64,000 nt of DNA from Adineta steineri (lineage: Eukaryota > Rotifera > Eurotatoria > Adinetida > Adinetidae), in contig CAJNOI010000021.1 in assembly GCA_905250115.1 (NCBI GenBank), positions 379,895-443,894 of the forward strand, written 5' to 3'. Both the position numbers and the translations under genes were made by a program. The notes below the pieces were generated by a model. It did no database searches, had not been told where the DNA came from, and worked only from the letters and a program-made list of their open reading frames with translations. Shown piece by piece: positions 33,625 to 43,987 of this stretch (positions within the stretch are counted from its first letter, which is position 1; the number at the start of each line of letters is the position of its first letter).

Positions 33625-35001
33625 ATGCCGTCGAATTGGTTCTTAGAATTTAAAACTAAAATTAAACGCATCAATTTATTTAAAGATATTGATAAAACAA
33701 ATGAAGAAGATATCAAAAATCAAAAAATATCAACAATTATCTTTCTTATTCTGTTTATAATATCAATTGTTGCACTCTTTCTCTATTCATCCTTAACTTC
33801 TATAACAAAAACGGTAGTTGTTGAACAGCCTTCTTTATCCGATTATCAACAATTAGAAGAAAAATATTCAAATACATTATTATGTCCATGTACAAGTGTT
33901 TCTAATCAATACAACAAATTCATATCATCATTTACACCGACTTTCAATCAAATCTGCTCAAGTGATTTTGTTAGTGATGAATGGCTCAATTATGTTAATT
34001 ATCGTTTATTTTTTGAAACACAATATCATTTCTATTGGGATTTTCGTCATACAGCTTATGGATTTTTTGCTATGTTACGTACACTTTGTGCATTAGCTAA
34101 ACAAACAATTAATGATCAATTAATTTCATTCTATTCTACAGTTTTACTTACAGATAATGCCATCTCACAAGATATATTTTTAGCTAATATAAATGCGACT
34201 CGTGATCAATTTATAGCTACAAGTGCAAATGATTTTATAATTACACTTGACTCAGTTATATTAATGGCATCAGCTAATGTTAATGTGAACAATCGATTAG
34301 GAACATTTTGGAGATTCTCTATGCTTTTTGCCCCATACAATCAGGTTTTCTTAACATGGGCATCTGAACCATATCCAAATAATGGAGATTGTTCACATCA
34401 AACCACTTTATACTGTATTACAACAACAGGTATTTACTTAAGAAAACTTCCCAATGAGACATCATCTAATTTAACCTGGGCACACTATCGAGCTGAATTA
34501 CAATTTGAAGTTCCAGGTGTACTTGTAGATAGTCTCATACTCTATGCTGTTCTTCAATCAAATCTTTCATGTTTATATAATGAAAGTTGTTTATCGAAAC
34601 TAAACACATATTTAAATGATTCACTTTCTCCATTCAATGCAACACCTTTAGCAGTGCCTTCTTCTGCTGCATCTCTTCCAACTATTAATGATTTAGCTAA
34701 AAAATTAATAGTGGATTCTTGGCAATTAAATTCATCTTATCAACATTATTTCAATGCGTGCAATCCATTAACTTGCACATATACTTATACTCATCAGTTT
34801 GATATTCTTTTTATTATTACGACTGTTATTTCATTTATTGGTGGAATTGTAACACTTCTTATGATCGTAATATTACCGACAGTCAAATTCTTAAGAAAAA
34901 AAGTTAAAACTTTCAACCGATTGTTATTATCATCATCATCATCATCATTACCATCAGAAGTTGTACCATATGAAACTAATATTGGTACGTATTGTAACTA
35001 G
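33625..35001 (+). CDS. two-pass Cys-rich ectodomain membrane protein, tandem copy A
   Basis: Unrecognised, apparently rotifer-type family; 458 aa from ATG 33625 (the frame is open back to 33520). Order: basic cytosolic N-terminus; TM1 (IIFLILFIISIVALFLY); an extracellular region opening QPSLSDYQQLEEKYSNTLLC with a CPC motif and QICSSDF; Cys pairs in the middle; a conserved C-terminal block (SWQLNSSYQHYF, CNPLTC); TM2 with an IGG motif (VISFIGGIVTLLMIV); and a basic, Ser-rich tail. The topology (two helices, large Cys-rich loop, IGG entering TM2) recalls DEG/ENaC channels but no selectivity GxS is seen. A single exon here, whereas copies B and C are interrupted in the same region. Confidence 0.7.
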   Translation: MPSNWFLEFKTKIKRINLFKDIDKTNEEDIKNQKISTIIFLILFIISIVALFLYSSLTSITKTVVVEQPSLSDYQQLEEKYSNTLLCPCTSVSNQYNKFISSFTPTFNQICSSDFVSDEWLNYVNYRLFFETQYHFYWDFRHTAYGFFAMLRTLCALAKQTINDQLISFYSTVLLTDNAISQDIFLANINATRDQFIATSANDFIITLDSVILMASANVNVNNRLGTFWRFSMLFAPYNQVFLTWASEPYPNNGDCSHQTTLYCITTTGIYLRKLPNETSSNLTWAHYRAELQFEVPGVLVDSLILYAVLQSNLSCLYNESCLSKLNTYLNDSLSPFNATPLAVPSSAASLPTINDLAKKLIVDSWQLNSSYQHYFNACNPLTCTYTYTHQFDILFIITTVISFIGGIVTLLMIVILPTVKFLRKKVKTFNRLLLSSSSSSLPSEVVPYETNIGTYCN

Positions 35002-35527
35002 GATGATAGAAATTGACTGCAAAGACTCTGTCAGATGTCAGGCCATAGAGATTCGATAAGGGAAGAAGAAACTGAAGCCCCTGACCATTGTCTGCTAACG
35101 CGAGGGAGCTGTGAGTTTTTCTCGATAGGTCAAACGACTTTTATCTCGATAAAAGTTATAGAAATAACAGAATACAAGAAAAGAAAATAAGTTCTTGTAA
35201 TAACCAAAAAAGAAATGTGATTATTTTCATCGAATTTACATAGAAAATGTAATGAATTAGAGTGAAGAAAAAGACTTTTATGAAATAACCCACTGATAAG
35301 TACTGCAATTACAAAAGAATGAAAGTTTAGTAGGCAACGATTTATTAGTGCAAAATTACGATAGGCAAACGCTAAAATGAAATGAGCAATTGCACATTTG
35401 CTCTCCTCCCCCCCGGCTACACTACAAATCATCATATTTATTGTGTTTTTCTTTTTATTCTTTCATAGAACGGCAAGCTGTTGGTGTTACCACTGAGCAA
35501 CAAACTTCATTATTTGTTAAAATAAAA
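35002..35527. other. between tandem copies A and B
   Basis: Includes a CTCCCCCCCGG-containing stretch near 35404 and a TTCTTTCATAG acceptor ending at 35468. The B exon is open in phase 1 from that acceptor, so a short first exon may lie upstream; I could not identify it. Confidence 0.35.
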
Positions 35528-37173
35528 ATGTTTTTGCTCAATCTTAACTTTTTCTCAAATCCAGATAAAAATAGTGAATGGTACTTACATAGTCAACGTC
35601 TTTCAACTCGATTCTTCATCATTTCAATAATTACTGCATTTTTGATACTTATTCTCTATGCATCCACATATTCTGTTACCAAAACGATCACCATTAACCA
35701 ACCTTCGATCGATGTTTATTCCACTCTTCAAGGTAAATATTCTCAAACATTGACTTGCCCATGTTCATCAACTACAAATGAACAGTCTCAATTCATATCA
35801 TTTCAACCTACATTGCATCCAGTTTGTCATTCGGATTTTATTACACATAACTGGACTAACTTTTTAACAACAAAGGACGGTATTATCTTACATCCCAACG
35901 ATTTTCGTTACGTTATTCAACAATTCTTTCCAGTTGTTTCTCTTTTTTGTGAACTATCACTGAAAACAATCAACAATGAAATAATCATATTCAATTCAAC
36001 AAAATATATTACAAAATCTGTACAAGAAATAGATCTATTTAATTCTCAAACACAACAGCTCATCAGTAATATGAAACAAACAACAGCAAATTCATTTCAA
36101 CTTTCAATCTCAATGTTACGTCAAACAGTTTGGGGAAATGCATTGTTTTCCACTCTAGGCTACGCGTATGTACCTGATCCAACGATCAATTACGATAATA
36201 ACTCAATAATAAATCCTAATAATTTAAATGTTATATTTTACCCAAATTATTATCAACCTAGCAATGCTACAAGTTGTTCGTGCAAAATCCAACCAACTAC
36301 GTGTAATGTATTATCTGATATCAGTTATTGGAACTACACGGTAAATAAAATTTAATACTCGATAAAAAATTTTTTGCCCAAAAACATATTTACTAAGATT
36401 TTACACAAATAGTGAAATATCAATAAAATATTCGTAACCATGCTTTTTCGATCTCTGTAAAGAGTTTCTTTTTGTATAACAAAATATTAGACTGACAGTA
36501 ATAAAATGATTGATGTCACACGACAAATATTGCATTTCAGTACTAATGGAGTTAAAACATAATATAAGTTCACATACAAGTTTCGGTTATGGTAAAGTTT
36601 TTCTTGATACTGATTCCAGTTCCGCACATATCTAGTTCTACTATTATTAGATATTTCTTATAGTAAACGGCTGATTTTGCTTTCTAGGTTCCTAGTTCGC
36701 CGATATACAATCTATTTACTGTTCCTGGTTATTATACTGGTTGTTATGCGAGTGAATCAATATTTCGTTCTAATTTTGAATGTTTTTTTGATCAAACATG
36801 TTTACAAACAATCTATAACTTAACATATTCAATATCAGCATATCCATTTAGTGCAACTGCTATGCAATCAAATAGCAGTCGTTATAAAGTAACAACAACT
36901 GTACAAGATATTATTGATAATTTAATGATTGAAGAATGGAATAATGAAACATCATTTCAATTTTATTATAAACAATGCAATCCATATTTATGCTCATATT
37001 CATATGATATTAAAGGAGATATTAGTTATGTATTTGCAATCACATTTGGTTTAATTGGTGGATTAACAACTATTTTAAAAACAATTATACCATCTATTGT
37101 CTTAATGATTAGACGATGGCGACAAAAAAGAAAAATTGGTACCGATCAATCAATAATTAATCAAGGTATCTAA
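35528..37173 (+). CDS. two-pass Cys-rich ectodomain membrane protein, tandem copy B
   Basis: Paralogue of copies A and C; 432 aa from ATG 35528. Exon 1 is 35528-36340, a 347-bp intron follows, and exon 2 is 36688-37173, joined in phase 0 (ISYWNYT|VPSSPIYNL). TM1 is FFIISIITAFLILILYAS; the ectodomain has CPCSSTTNEQ, FISFQPTLHPVCHSDF, CSC, TGCY, CFFDQTC and CNPYLC; TM2 is ITFGLIGGLTTILK. It shares with C the block LMxEEWNNxTS. The frame is open in phase 1 upstream to the acceptor at 35468, so the true start may be in an earlier exon. Role unknown; cell-surface location is inferred. Confidence 0.7.
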
Positions 37174-37544
37174 AATTTATTTAAAAAAAACTCTTGAATG
37201 TAGAAGAATCATATAAAATCACTACATATTTAATAATTTGATCTTTCTTCTCTTTATAAGCTAAGTCACGAGCAATTATCAATTATATTTTGATCTTGTT
37301 AATGACAACTCTTATTAATTTTGCTTTTTAAAATTTGATTACTTAAAACTTTTGCTTCAAAAAGACTATTACAAGAATGGAAAGTCTTTTGTTGGAGATA
37401 AGTGTTTTTATGAAATGATTTCGACATAAGAACTGATATTAGATTAGAGATGTCTGCGTGATTAAATATATACCGGAACAGTTTTGAGAAAAATATTTCG
37501 AATTTTGTTGTTGCGGTCGTTTTGGATCGAATGTCTCGAAAGTT
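37174..37544. other. between tandem copies B and C
   Basis: No gene. A minus-strand 84-codon ORF (37553-37299) has no motif and runs into the MITE arm. Confidence 0.4.
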
Positions 37545-37853
37545 TTGCGACATCTCTTATTTTGCGTATATTTCGACAAAAGAAAATAATAGAATGTTGT
37601 TTTTTTTAAAAGATGCACTATAAAAATTTTCTACTGCACATGAAAAATTTTTTCAGATGTTTTTATTACGATGGGACAAAGTATTATTATATAGGTCGTT
37701 CATATTATGTATAGGAAAACCATCAGAATCAGTCAAGAAGAAGTTTTCTATGTGATTTTAGTACACCTTTTTATGGTGCATCTTTTCCAAAAAATAATCA
37801 ACATGTTGTCATTTTCTCATGTCGAAATATATGCAAAATAAGAAATGTCGCAA
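37545..37853. mobile_element. MITE-like element with long terminal inverted repeats
   Basis: The left arm begins TTGCGACATCTCTTATTTTG and the right arm ends with its near complement (...AAGAAATGTCGCAA). Pairing runs about 80 bp per arm through TATATTTCGACA and AAAAGATGCAC(T/C)ATAAAAA. There is no transposase. It sits 76 bp upstream of the copy C frame. Confidence 0.8.
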
Positions 37854-37928
37854 CTCATATTGCCTATTTTTAAACACTGAAATTAGGAAATATTTATGTT
37901 TTAAAATGAATAATAATTAATTATTTGT

Positions 37929-39851
37929 ATGATTTTTTTAGGTATACCAACAAGAACAATAGGACAGAAATTAAAAATAAGTACTTTAACATTTAATTTA
38001 TTTAAAAACCGAAACAAGAGATCTGAAGAACAATTACAACAACAACGTTTTTCAACACGTTTTTTTCTCATAATTACTCTAATGACTTTACTTATTTTAG
38101 TATTTTATGTTTCTTTTGAAAATGTTACATATACAATTATTAAGAATAATCCATCAATTATTGAATTTAACAAACTTTATCAAGAATATCCAAATACTCT
38201 TCAATGTCCATGTCAAACATATTCAATTACATACGAACAATTTATTAGTTTTCAACGTCATTTACATTCAATTTGTTCAAGTACATTCGCCGATGAAACT
38301 TCACAATGGCTTATAATTGATTATCCACAAACAATGCCAAAAAATATCTATGGACAACCAGAGTATTCTACTAGAAAAGATGATTTTCGACAAATTGGAA
38401 GTCCATTTTTTCAACTTTTAAATTCATTTTGTAATTTATCATCTAAAGCAATTAACACAGAATTAACAAAATTTTATTCAAATAGATTTATTACATTAAA
38501 TTTAATTACATTTGAACAATTTCAAACTCAAACCAATCAATTAATTAATCAATTTTTACAAAATACTGCTCGTTCATTTATTAATTCACTCTTTTTTGTA
38601 GAAAATATGACTGCAGCAAATATGTTATTTTCTGCATTTCAATCAGATTCGTTGTATTCAGCAGCATCTCCATTATATGAGTATAATGACCTCAGTTTTG
38701 TAGATTATCAATATGATTATGATCGAACAGATCAACTATATAATTCGAATGAAACTGGAATTAATTGTGATTGTCAAAGTACACCATGGTGTATTCAACA
38801 AGCAATTGTTTATGATTTAGATACAACAACACAACTGTTTTCTCCACCAGGTAAAGTTCTTTCTATGTCTATATCTGTATAAATGGAAAAGGAAATAGAT
38901 TTGAGAGCATATAAATATGACTGAAAGAACTGTTGTTGTTGTTTTTTTCTGCTTTTACTTATCATCATCAATATCGTGACAAGCAACATTTGCCTATATG
39001 GTTGCTGAAAAACGACACATGAAGATCTTTTCTCTATTTTCTTTCTTCTCACTTTCGATTTTCAGAAAACTTCCTGATTTCCAAAATTTTCACAGGGCAA
39101 ACTTAGGGAAAAGATACTTTTTATCGTAATAAATTTAGACCTATTTTTCACGGAAAATTCTTTATTTCAGTAGAACTCAATTCTCTACGGATTCCTCTTT
39201 TTCTTTAAATCGTAATTGGAGACCAGTTTTATAAAAATATATGATTTATTCAGATATTTCCTTTATTCATTTTACAGAAATAATTTAAAAAAAACTGTAT
39301 TGATCAAATGTTTAGAAACTATAGAGTCTTCCTTTTGATTAAGTGAATATTATGTCTTGAAGAAAAAACATATATATATTTTATTAATTTCAGGTATATT
39401 TGTCGGATGTTATCTTGTTGAAGCAGTTTTACAAAGTGATTTAAGATGTTTCTTCGATATTGATTGTTTACAACAGTTGATCAATAGTTTATCTTTAGTA
39501 AATATCAATGCATCGGATATTATTTTAAATTCAATAGCAAGTCGTTATCAAGAAAAAAGTTCTTTATTAGAAATTGTTTCAAATTTAATGGTTGAAGAAT
39601 GGAATAATCAAACGTCTTATGATAATTATTTTAATATATGTCAACCATCAGTGTGTACAGCAACATATATTGGCTATGGAAATATTGTTTATATTATAAC
39701 AACAATTATAGGATTGATTGGAGGACTAACAAAAGTCTATAGATTTATTGTACCAATATTCTTAAGGATTATTGTACGTGTAATCATTCCGTTTATACGA
39801 AAAAAACGTGGTATGAACAACAATGGAGAGATATTAGGGAATGGCTGGTGA
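37929..39851 (+). CDS. two-pass Cys-rich ectodomain membrane protein, tandem copy C
   Basis: Paralogue of A and B; 459 aa from ATG 37929. That ATG precedes a TTTTTTTAG acceptor-like site by only a few bases, so the real start may lie in an upstream exon. Exon 1 is 37929-38850, a 543-bp intron follows, and exon 2 is 39394-39851, joined in phase 1 (FSPPG|IFVGCYLVEAVL). TM1 is FFLIITLMTLLILVFY; the ectodomain has CPCQTYS, FISFQRHLHSICSS, CDC, CFFDIDC and CQPSVC; TM2 is ITTIIGLIGGLTKVYRF, followed by a basic tail. The intron sits about 14 residues from the equivalent intron of copy B and in another phase. Confidence 0.7.
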
Positions 39852-40771
39852 ATCTTTAACTTTTCTACTTCTCTTTTAAGTCAATGTTGTCTTGCATATT
39901 ATTTATATTAATAGTAATAAAATGATTTTCTTACATATTTTTTTATTTAAATTATGTAGTAAAGTCATTTTATCATTGATTAATATATCGCTTTATATTT
40001 TTTCTTCTTTTGCTTAAGTTCATTTTATGTCATGTTTTAAATATTTATTTATGCTCTTATAATTTTATCTAAATAATCCTATGAAATATATAAATATATG
40101 ATTAATGTAAAAATTTTAAAGTGAAGTCAAAGAAAACAGATGATGATGGTTTTTGACATTTAAAAGGATAACCACCCACCATCTTGAGGGTGGATGTGGA
40201 TGTGAGCTAAGAGAAGAGGCACCCACACCCGTTTGTTTTGTTTAGTTTCATGCATATAATTAGTACACAATTGGATTAGAACGATGATTTAATTATTTAA
40301 CTCCTGTTGACAACTGAATATAATCAATTTGTATGTAAAATTGTCTCGTTTTGTAGTATTGAGTTATGACATATTATCTTAATACAGATGTATATCTAGT
40401 ATTCTATATCAAAGGTGAGAAAAAGTAATCATTCAAATAAAATGTAACAACAAAGAGATGTTTTCAAATGATTTATTAACATTCTATTTCTATATAAAAA
40501 GTGATAATTTACTTATATATGTATATTTTACATTGATTTTGAGAATCATAATTCAATTGTCTATTTTCTTTACCTATTTTTTATTGGATGTATTAATTAT
40601 GAAACTTTACTATATGCGTATGCTGTTGATATAAGAAGAATTTCTTTTTCATCGTGATCTAGGTTTTGACTGAGATGATTTCATTGACATATGTTAGTTT
40701 TATTTAAAAAGAAACTTGATATGAAGAAATTAGTTTCATCTAGATTCTTTTACAAGCATAAATTTGCATTA
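39852..40771. other. intergenic with a GGGTGG-type hairpin
   Basis: No gene. AT-rich, with the palindrome at 40171-40230 listed separately. Confidence 0.4.
40171..40230. repeat. GGGTGG / CCCACACCC hairpin
   Basis: ACCACCCACC pairs with GGGTGG, and the same GGGTGGATGTGG can also pair with GCACCCACACCC downstream. It is the most GC-rich patch in the surrounding kilobase and belongs loosely with the other GGGTGTGGG-like hairpins. Confidence 0.5.
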
Positions 40772-40826
40772 GGGTGGATGGGTATGAGTAATATACCCGT
40801 ACGTGTCTAATACCCACACCCCATCC
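40772..40826. repeat. GGGTGGATGGGTAT hairpin abutting the kinesin relic
   Basis: The left arm GGGTGGATGGGTAT pairs with ATACCCACACCCCATCC. The right arm ends directly at the CAG that opens the kinesin-like fragment. Confidence 0.6.
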
Positions 40827-40828
40827 AG

Positions 40829-41036
40829 ATGGTCAACAATACCATTTACCACATCGTAATTCAAGTTTAACATATTTATTAAAAAATAGTCTTGGTGATG
40901 ATGCTAAAACATATATGTTAGCAACAATTAGTCCATCATCAATTGTTATGGATGAGACAATAAATACCTTATGATATGCAAGACTTGTTGCAACAATAAC
41001 TAATGTACCTCAAATAAGAACTCCACATTTAATATA
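40829..41036 (+). pseudogene. kinesin motor-domain fragment
   Basis: Starting after a CCAG acceptor-like site, the frame reads YHLPHRNSSLTYLLKNSLG then DDAKTYMLATISPSS, VMDETINTL, a TGA (40972-40974), then YARLVATITNVPQIRTPH. This is the C-terminal end of the kinesin motor (R-x-S-x-LT-x-LL-x-x-SLGG, switch-II/neck side, TLRYA). The TGA stands where TLRYA needs Arg, a CGA-to-TGA change. SLGD replaces SLGG. No other motor exons were found nearby, so it is a dead single-exon fragment. Confidence 0.75.
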
Positions 41037-41365
41037 GATAAGTAGGTTAAAAAGAATGTTTACTATTAACTCAACGACGGAATAAGATTAGGGAAATTAA
41101 AAAAAGAGATATAGTTTATAATTTAATTGAAAAATATGTGACGTGATTATGTTCCCAGATAGAATACATATGTGAATGACTAGTTTTTAAGTACCTTTTC
41201 TGACAATGACAAAACTTAGCATATAACTTAGAATAATACTTTATAAAAATATTTGACAGTGTTCTTAAAATTTTATTTTTATGAATGTCTTAACTATGAG
41301 AGTAGCCATATGATGTATTAATGATAAAAAAAAAATTCTATAAATAAGAACAATAGTTTTTAATA
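41037..41365. other. intergenic
   Basis: AT-rich, no gene seen. Confidence 0.4.
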
Positions 41366-42409
41366 CTATGTTTTCAAAAATTGTTTGCCTAAATTAGCAT
41401 GAGTCAACGTGTTATTCTGTTCGATATTGATTGGAGCCACTTGGTTCTTGTTATAAATTACTTTATAACAATATGATGATTGCCATCTAATAATAAGTTT
41501 CTTTTTTACGTCAGGCATAAAGAATAAACAAGCATAAGGTAAGAATAAAGTTTGAGCATATGGAAAATAAATCAAAAATGTCGAGAGAATATAGGTTAAT
41601 AGCTCTGTATTGTGAAAGATTCGGATTGTAGAAACAATTCCGTATGGAATCCATCCAATCATACAAAGTGTTGAGATTGAAAATAATTGAACACTCAATC
41701 TTATTGTACGACGCTAAAAGTAAAACAAAAATAATTAGATAAAAAATACTTGTAAAATCTATTTAAAATACCCATTGTTTCCTATTTCCTACTGTAATAA
41801 TCGACCGTTTCATTCGATGTCGTTGTTCAATAGTCCGTGCAATTATCACAATATTTATAATACAAGTAATCAATAGTACTAAACCTACATTAGTACACCA
41901 ATCAATCAAGCATGGTACACTTTCAAATAGATAACATGGACCACTACAAATATAATTATATAGACTATATGCTTGTTCACACGGATAAAAGATTACTAGA
42001 CCTACGTAAAATGAAGGTGTATATATACAAAACAATATTATAGGAATATAATGTAACAAAATTCGCTGTCGAGCTATAAATAGATCATGATAGATAAATA
42101 GATAACGTTCAATTGATGTCCATGCTGTGAGAATAATACTTAATATAAATAATGTATAATTAACTAATACCCAAGCAGGACATAATCTTTCATTATACAA
42201 TTGACCATGATATAGATATTGAAGTGTAAATGGTAATTCAGCAAAAATAATTAAACCATTAACAACGAGAAGAACACCGAATATTTGACTAACTATTTGA
42301 TTCCATTTAAAATGATACAAACTATAATAAATATAGTTATTTTAATTTAGTTTCGATTTACTAAGAAAACTTACATAAAACTTGTACAAGAAAGTGATGG
42401 TATATGCAT
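41366..42409 (-). CDS. rhodopsin-like seven-helix receptor, three exons
   Basis: Predicted 310 aa from exons 42409-42375 (MHIPSLSCTSF), 42321-41772 and 41713-41366, with junctions in phase 2 and phase 0. Landmarks: a Cys before TM3 (NERLCPAW) and a Cys-rich loop 2 (CEQAYSLYNYICSGPC) for the disulfide; TSIERYLFIYH as the DRY-type motif; basic loop 3 (RTIEQRHRMKRS, then RRTIRLSVQLF); TM6 with IGWIPYG; and TM7 ending PYAQTLFLPYACLFF in place of NPxxY, then PDVKKKL. First-exon length and position are supported only by splice phase. Same bdelloid-expanded set as the relic at 28.9 kb; ligand unknown. Confidence 0.87.
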
Positions 42410-43987
42410 AATGAGTAATAAATAGAATTTAAACTTGCGTTCAAATATGGACATGCTCAAAGATATTGTAATATTTTGCGTAGTTGTCACTTATTGAAAG
42501 CCTTGACTATCTTACCTGATTCTGTGTTTTGTTCTGTCTTTTATAATTAGTAGAATATCTTCAAACTATCTCATTGATATAAAAACTGATTCTATTTTCG
42601 TCCAAAGCGTAATGAGATTATTTGTATAATTAATAATGTCAATAGAAAAATGGTACTTCACAGTGAATAACAATCTACATACAAAGAAGAATATGAATAC
42701 ACAATTTAGAACAGATAATAGAGTTTAATTAGTTGAATAGAAAAATACTCAAGTATGGCATTTGAAGGATGAAAAATAATGTTACAATATCCATTATTAG
42801 GTTTTGTACAAATTTATATTTTTCATTATTGAAGTATAATGCTCGAAAGTAAATTAATCTGTAGTGAAAATACTACGTGGATGGAATGCCTAACGTCTTC
42901 TACCTGTATAAGTTCATCATCACATTCTAATCAAAATTTTCTTTGTATTCGTCATCCATAGGCAGTAAGTCATAAAGCAAAAAATGGCTATATAATCTTT
43001 CTACTATCCGTCAAATAATAATGATGTTTCATAAGACAGAAATATATCTAGCGACAGAATTTCAAATGATATATTGTCTAATTTCTAATGAACTATAAGA
43101 TCAGCATTAAAAGAAAGAATGAATTTTATAGTTATTTATGACTTAAAATAACCGAACGCCCGCGAACGTTTTCATACGTCATTTTCGATATATCTTCCTA
43201 CTAAGTAATGCTTTACAAAAAATATCGAAACAAATCTCTACTAACATATTCCAATGTTTTTCTCTGTATTCAAAAGGTAAAACTATATTCTAGAATTACT
43301 TCTCATAATATGGATTATCAGAATACGTTTTCAAAAGACTTTTCCAAACTACAATAGTAATCTATTTTAGTATTTTTTCTCTACAGAGCTTCTCACAGAA
43401 CATCTTACATTAAAAAAACCTACAATAATTTATGATGTTCACGAGTGTATATATATGCGAGATAAAAAATATAGTAAACATTTTGGAATACCTAATAGTA
43501 GTCTCATATAGATCTATCCTTTTAACCGGGTTAAAAAAAATATCAACGGAAGTCAATGGGAATCACTCGAGGCGCCTTTCTATAATGTATCTTTTTAAGA
43601 AGATCAAGATTTTACGACTTATCTATGCTGAGTTATATGTGAAGTATAAAAAAGATTTTTGTTGTTTAAATATAGTAGGAAGTAATTCTAAAATGTAGTG
43701 TTCCATCTTGTTTTTACAGAGCTTTTCACGATGCATTTTATTTAAAAATAGTTAATATTTTCTTATTATTTCGTAATGAAGCGTGTGCAAACATTCAGGA
43801 ATCCTTGATATATTATATTCAATTTATTTGTCTTAATAAATAGGTTTTACCATTATCCTTCGATTAAATTAAAAATACAAATGATTTCTTTTTGGTTAAA
43901 TCAATCTCTTAGATAATAATAATAATATTTTATTTTATTAAAAATAGAAAAAAAACAAGAATATATATATGTAAAATAAAAATATAC
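42410..43987. other. intergenic
   Basis: About 1.6 kb. A 40-codon plus-strand ORF at 42840-42962 (begins MLESKLICSENTTW) has several Cys and Ser but is too short to call. An 88-codon ORF at 43432-43698 lacks any motif. Confidence 0.4.

Noticed and set aside
43432-43698. 88-codon ORF upstream of the NOX 3' end
   Set aside because: Low-information Ile/Lys/Tyr-rich sequence without a recognisable domain.
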